Shown in pieces: positions 63,201-64,000 of a DNA stretch of 64,000 nt. Source of the stretch: Petrosia ficiformis. Its lineage: Eukaryota > Porifera > Demospongiae > Haplosclerida > Petrosiidae. Numbering within the stretch: the stretch's first letter is position 1; each line of letters starts with the position of its first letter. The notes under the pieces are model-generated. The model was not told where the DNA came from. It worked only from the letters and a program-made list of their open reading frames with translations, and searched no databases. The position numbers and the translations under genes were made by a program. Where the stretch lies: NCBI GenBank assembly GCA_947044365.1, contig OX345640.1:1359001-1423000 (forward strand). The letters run 5' to 3'.

Positions 63201-64000
63201 AATTAAAGCTTCCAATAGTGTTTATACATCTATGATCACAGGTACTGTTATTGTTACACTCATTAATATCTGTCAAAATGTTATGATTATGTAATATATA
63301 AACATACATTAAATACTACTTTTTACTACATTTTTGGGTATGCAAGTAAGCAGGCTTGCATTCTTCATTATGTATGTATTATATACATACATGCATGTAA
63401 TTTGTATTTCACATACCTGAACAAGTCATTAAGTCATCATTCAATCGATATCCAGAATTACATTCACAATTAAAGCTTCCAATAGTGTTTATACATATAT
63501 GATCACAGGTACTGTTATTGTTACACTCATTAATATCTGTCAAAAAGTTATGATTATGTAATATATAAATATACATTAAATACTAATTGTTTACTACATT
63601 TTTGGGTATGCAAGTAAGCAGGCTTGCATTCTTCATTATGTATGTATTATATACATATATGCATAGATTGTGTGTATATCAGTGTTTTAATAAGCTTATA
63701 TGGCACAACGGCCCAAACAAGCTTCTTATTTGGCACTGCACAGTTCTCTTTTTTTGGCCAGTTGTGGAGTTAAATTATTATCATTATATTGTCACTAACA
63801 GCATTAACTATTTGTTATTTGACTCAAGATGTATTCCAAATAGTGCATATACTTGAGCCAAATTGGCTCATGCTTCAAAACGTATCAAAAACTCTGATGT
63901 GTTTCTAACTTTGTATGTTGGTATGTATGTTTCTTTGTATTTAACATATAGTGTTTTGCCCACACTGGTCAGTACTCAGCATGAATTACCCACCACTCAT
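51691..64000 (-). CDS. Receptor tyrosine kinase with EGF-CA repeats and NIDO-like region (5' end outside window)
   Basis: Read 5' to 3': EGF exons from 63536 down to 58381 (13 visible), NIDO-like exons 57612-57449, 57148-56873 and 56620-56338, EGF-like 55049-54954 and 54492-54373, membrane exon 54186-54048, juxtamembrane 53977-53931 and 53870-53778, kinase 53279-53190, 53069-52739, 52248-52089, 52033-51891 and 51838-51691 (stop). All phases close. EGF exons are symmetric class 1-1, 120 bp, consensus [20 protein letters not shown] then [20 protein letters not shown]-like marks: [34 protein letters not shown]. The single span is [20 protein letters not shown]. The kinase has [19 protein letters not shown] (VAIK lysine), [22 protein letters not shown], tandem tyrosines [15 protein letters not shown] and [13 protein letters not shown], so it should be catalytically active. 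Ligand unknown. Sponge receptor kinases form lineage-specific groups, so no orthologue is named. Confidence 0.88.
52265..52470 (+). mobile_element. MITE family A, copy 4 (RTK intron)
   Basis: Starts GTAAAGTCTGTTCACATTCA and carries the family body (TGACTTTATATGTAATATAG, AATGGATTGACATACATA); the right end is shortened at CTGAGGTAAACGCATATGAC. Confidence 0.55.
54195..54350. repeat. (ATGT)n microsatellite, RTK intron
   Basis: TATGTATGTATG array between the membrane exon and an EGF exon. Confidence 0.9.
54640..54870 (+). repeat. Dispersed repeat C copy in RTK intron
   Basis: Contains GCTTCTTATTTGGCACTGCA, TATATTGTCACTAACAGCAT and TTTTTGTTATTTGACTC, shared with 38270, 62330 and 63650 copies. Confidence 0.55.
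55081..55815 (+). mobile_element. hAT transposon remnant with transposase C-terminus
   Basis: An open frame at 55438-55674 encodes a peptide with [20 protein letters not shown], the hAT C-terminal dimerisation motif. The rest of the transposase is absent, so it is a dead fragment. Inverted termini CATCCCTATAATTGCTTTGC (near 55090) and GGAAAGCAATTATATGGAGG (near 55784) enclose it and match the ends of the MITE-like elements at 850 and 50515. It lies in the RTK intron between NIDO-like and EGF exons, antisense to the gene. Confidence 0.65.
56115..56310. repeat. (GTAT)n microsatellite, RTK intron
   Basis: GTATGTATGTAT and GTGTGTGTGT runs directly downstream of the third NIDO-like exon. Confidence 0.85.
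57615..57775. repeat. (GTAT)n-type microsatellite, RTK intron
   Basis: GTATGTATAATATTATATGT units repeated about four times with flanking GTATGTATGT, upstream of the first NIDO-like exon. Confidence 0.8.
58072..58290 (+). mobile_element. MITE family A, copy 5 (RTK intron)
   Basis: Starts ACTAAAGTCTGTTCATATTC, carries TGATGACTTTGTATGTAATA and GAAGCAATGGAGTGAAATTT, and ends near GTGAACATGAAAGAACATTA. Confidence 0.55.
58381..60638 (-). repeat. Tandem array of eight EGF exon-intron units
   Basis: EGF exons at 58381-58500, 58883-59002, 59158-59277, 59426-59545, 59701-59820, 59969-60088, 60244-60363 and 60519-60638. From 58883 the unit is 268-275 bp of exon plus intron, nearly identical throughout. 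Introns alternate between a longer type (GGGTTTTGGGCATGCAAG) and a shorter type (GGGTATGCAAGTGTGCAG), so part of the array grew by two-exon steps. The introns keep a small palindrome (ATGCAAG...CTTGCAT). These exons belong to the receptor tyrosine kinase gene. Confidence 0.85.
58540..58815. repeat. (GTAT)n microsatellite, RTK intron
   Basis: About 270 bp of ATGT/GTGT repeats between two EGF exons. It gives spurious open frames on both strands. Confidence 0.9.
60707..61736. mobile_element. 1.03-kb insertion in an EGF intron, flanked by 16-bp direct repeat
   Basis: The repeated EGF intron is broken after TTACTACATTTTTGGG and resumes after a second copy of the same 16 bases at about 61738. The insert starts CTCGCCGCGCCTACGCTTGG and ends AGCTACAGCGGCGAGGCC plus ACACACCAAAGG, which look like imperfect inverted ends. 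Inside, a block of about 85 bp (TTTAAAGACTTCATAGAGTA ... GCCACAGACATTGTTTTAGC) occurs twice, near 60828 and 61110, and there is a (GTCT)n tract near 60770. No transposase ORF is seen, so it is a non-autonomous element of unknown class. Confidence 0.6.
61831..63536 (-). repeat. Five EGF exons within a 1319-bp duplicated block
   Basis: EGF exons at 61831-61950, 62098-62217, 62814-62942 (129 bp, divergent), 63150-63269 and 63417-63536. The first two match the last two at an exact offset of 1319 bp, with introns included. The 62814-62942 exon is different: it lacks one core cysteine ([11 protein letters not shown] where others have FxCEC) and has an N-terminal extension from a shifted acceptor. 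Confidence 0.8.
62330..64000. repeat. 1319-bp tandem duplication, second copy running off the window
   Basis: Sequence from about 61970-62681 is repeated at about 63290-64000 almost base for base, including dispersed repeat C and the TTGAGCCAAATTGGCTCATG palindrome. The window ends inside the second copy. Confidence 0.85.

Overview
This is an AT-rich eukaryotic window from an animal genome. Genes are split into many short exons with GT-AG introns (two are GC-AG), and introns and spacers carry many microsatellites, minisatellites and small inverted-repeat transposons. Gene content is metazoan: TCERG1, mitofilin/IMMT, CFAP43, CFAP410, PDE12, TRAK/Milton, a FERM protein and an EGF-repeat receptor tyrosine kinase. 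Compact spacing, short introns and sponge-like secreted VWA and EGF receptor genes suggest a demosponge such as Amphimedon; the species is inferred, not shown.

Layout: 149-3113 (+) 3' end of TCERG1. 4708-6254 (+) secreted TSP1-like/VWA protein. 7325-13480 (-) FERM-domain protein in 14 exons. 13607-13834 (+) small unassigned ORF. 14115-18771 (-) IMMT in 9 exons, head-to-head with 18875-36740 (+) CFAP43 in 38 exons (1659 aa predicted). CFAP43 intron 12 holds, on the opposite strand, a complete three-exon gene for a secreted Cu-only SOD-repeat protein (24469-26699). Another CFAP43 intron holds tRNA-Pro(AGG). 37070-39416 (+) PDE12. 39704-41540 (+) CFAP410-like LRR protein. 41858-46425 (-) TRAK/Milton/HAP1-type adaptor. 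47098-50343 (-) a two-exon gene for a 986-residue fusion of an aromatic-ring-hydroxylase-type FAD monooxygenase with an RTN4IP1-like medium-chain reductase. 51691 to beyond 64000 (-) a receptor tyrosine kinase with many calcium-binding EGF exons, a NIDO-like region, one membrane span and an intact kinase domain; its 5' end lies outside the window.

Exon models were built by hand from splice motifs and phase. In every multi-exon model reported, phases close without an internal stop, and for IMMT, CFAP43 and PDE12 the lengths are close to the human proteins. Linked functions: CFAP43 and CFAP410 are ciliary; IMMT, TRAK, PDE12 and the RTN4IP1-like half all belong to families tied to mitochondria. 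This neighbourhood may be chance. The most unusual items are the monooxygenase-reductase fusion, the nested Cu-only SOD gene, the EGF/NIDO receptor kinase and the very recent tandem amplification of its EGF exons.
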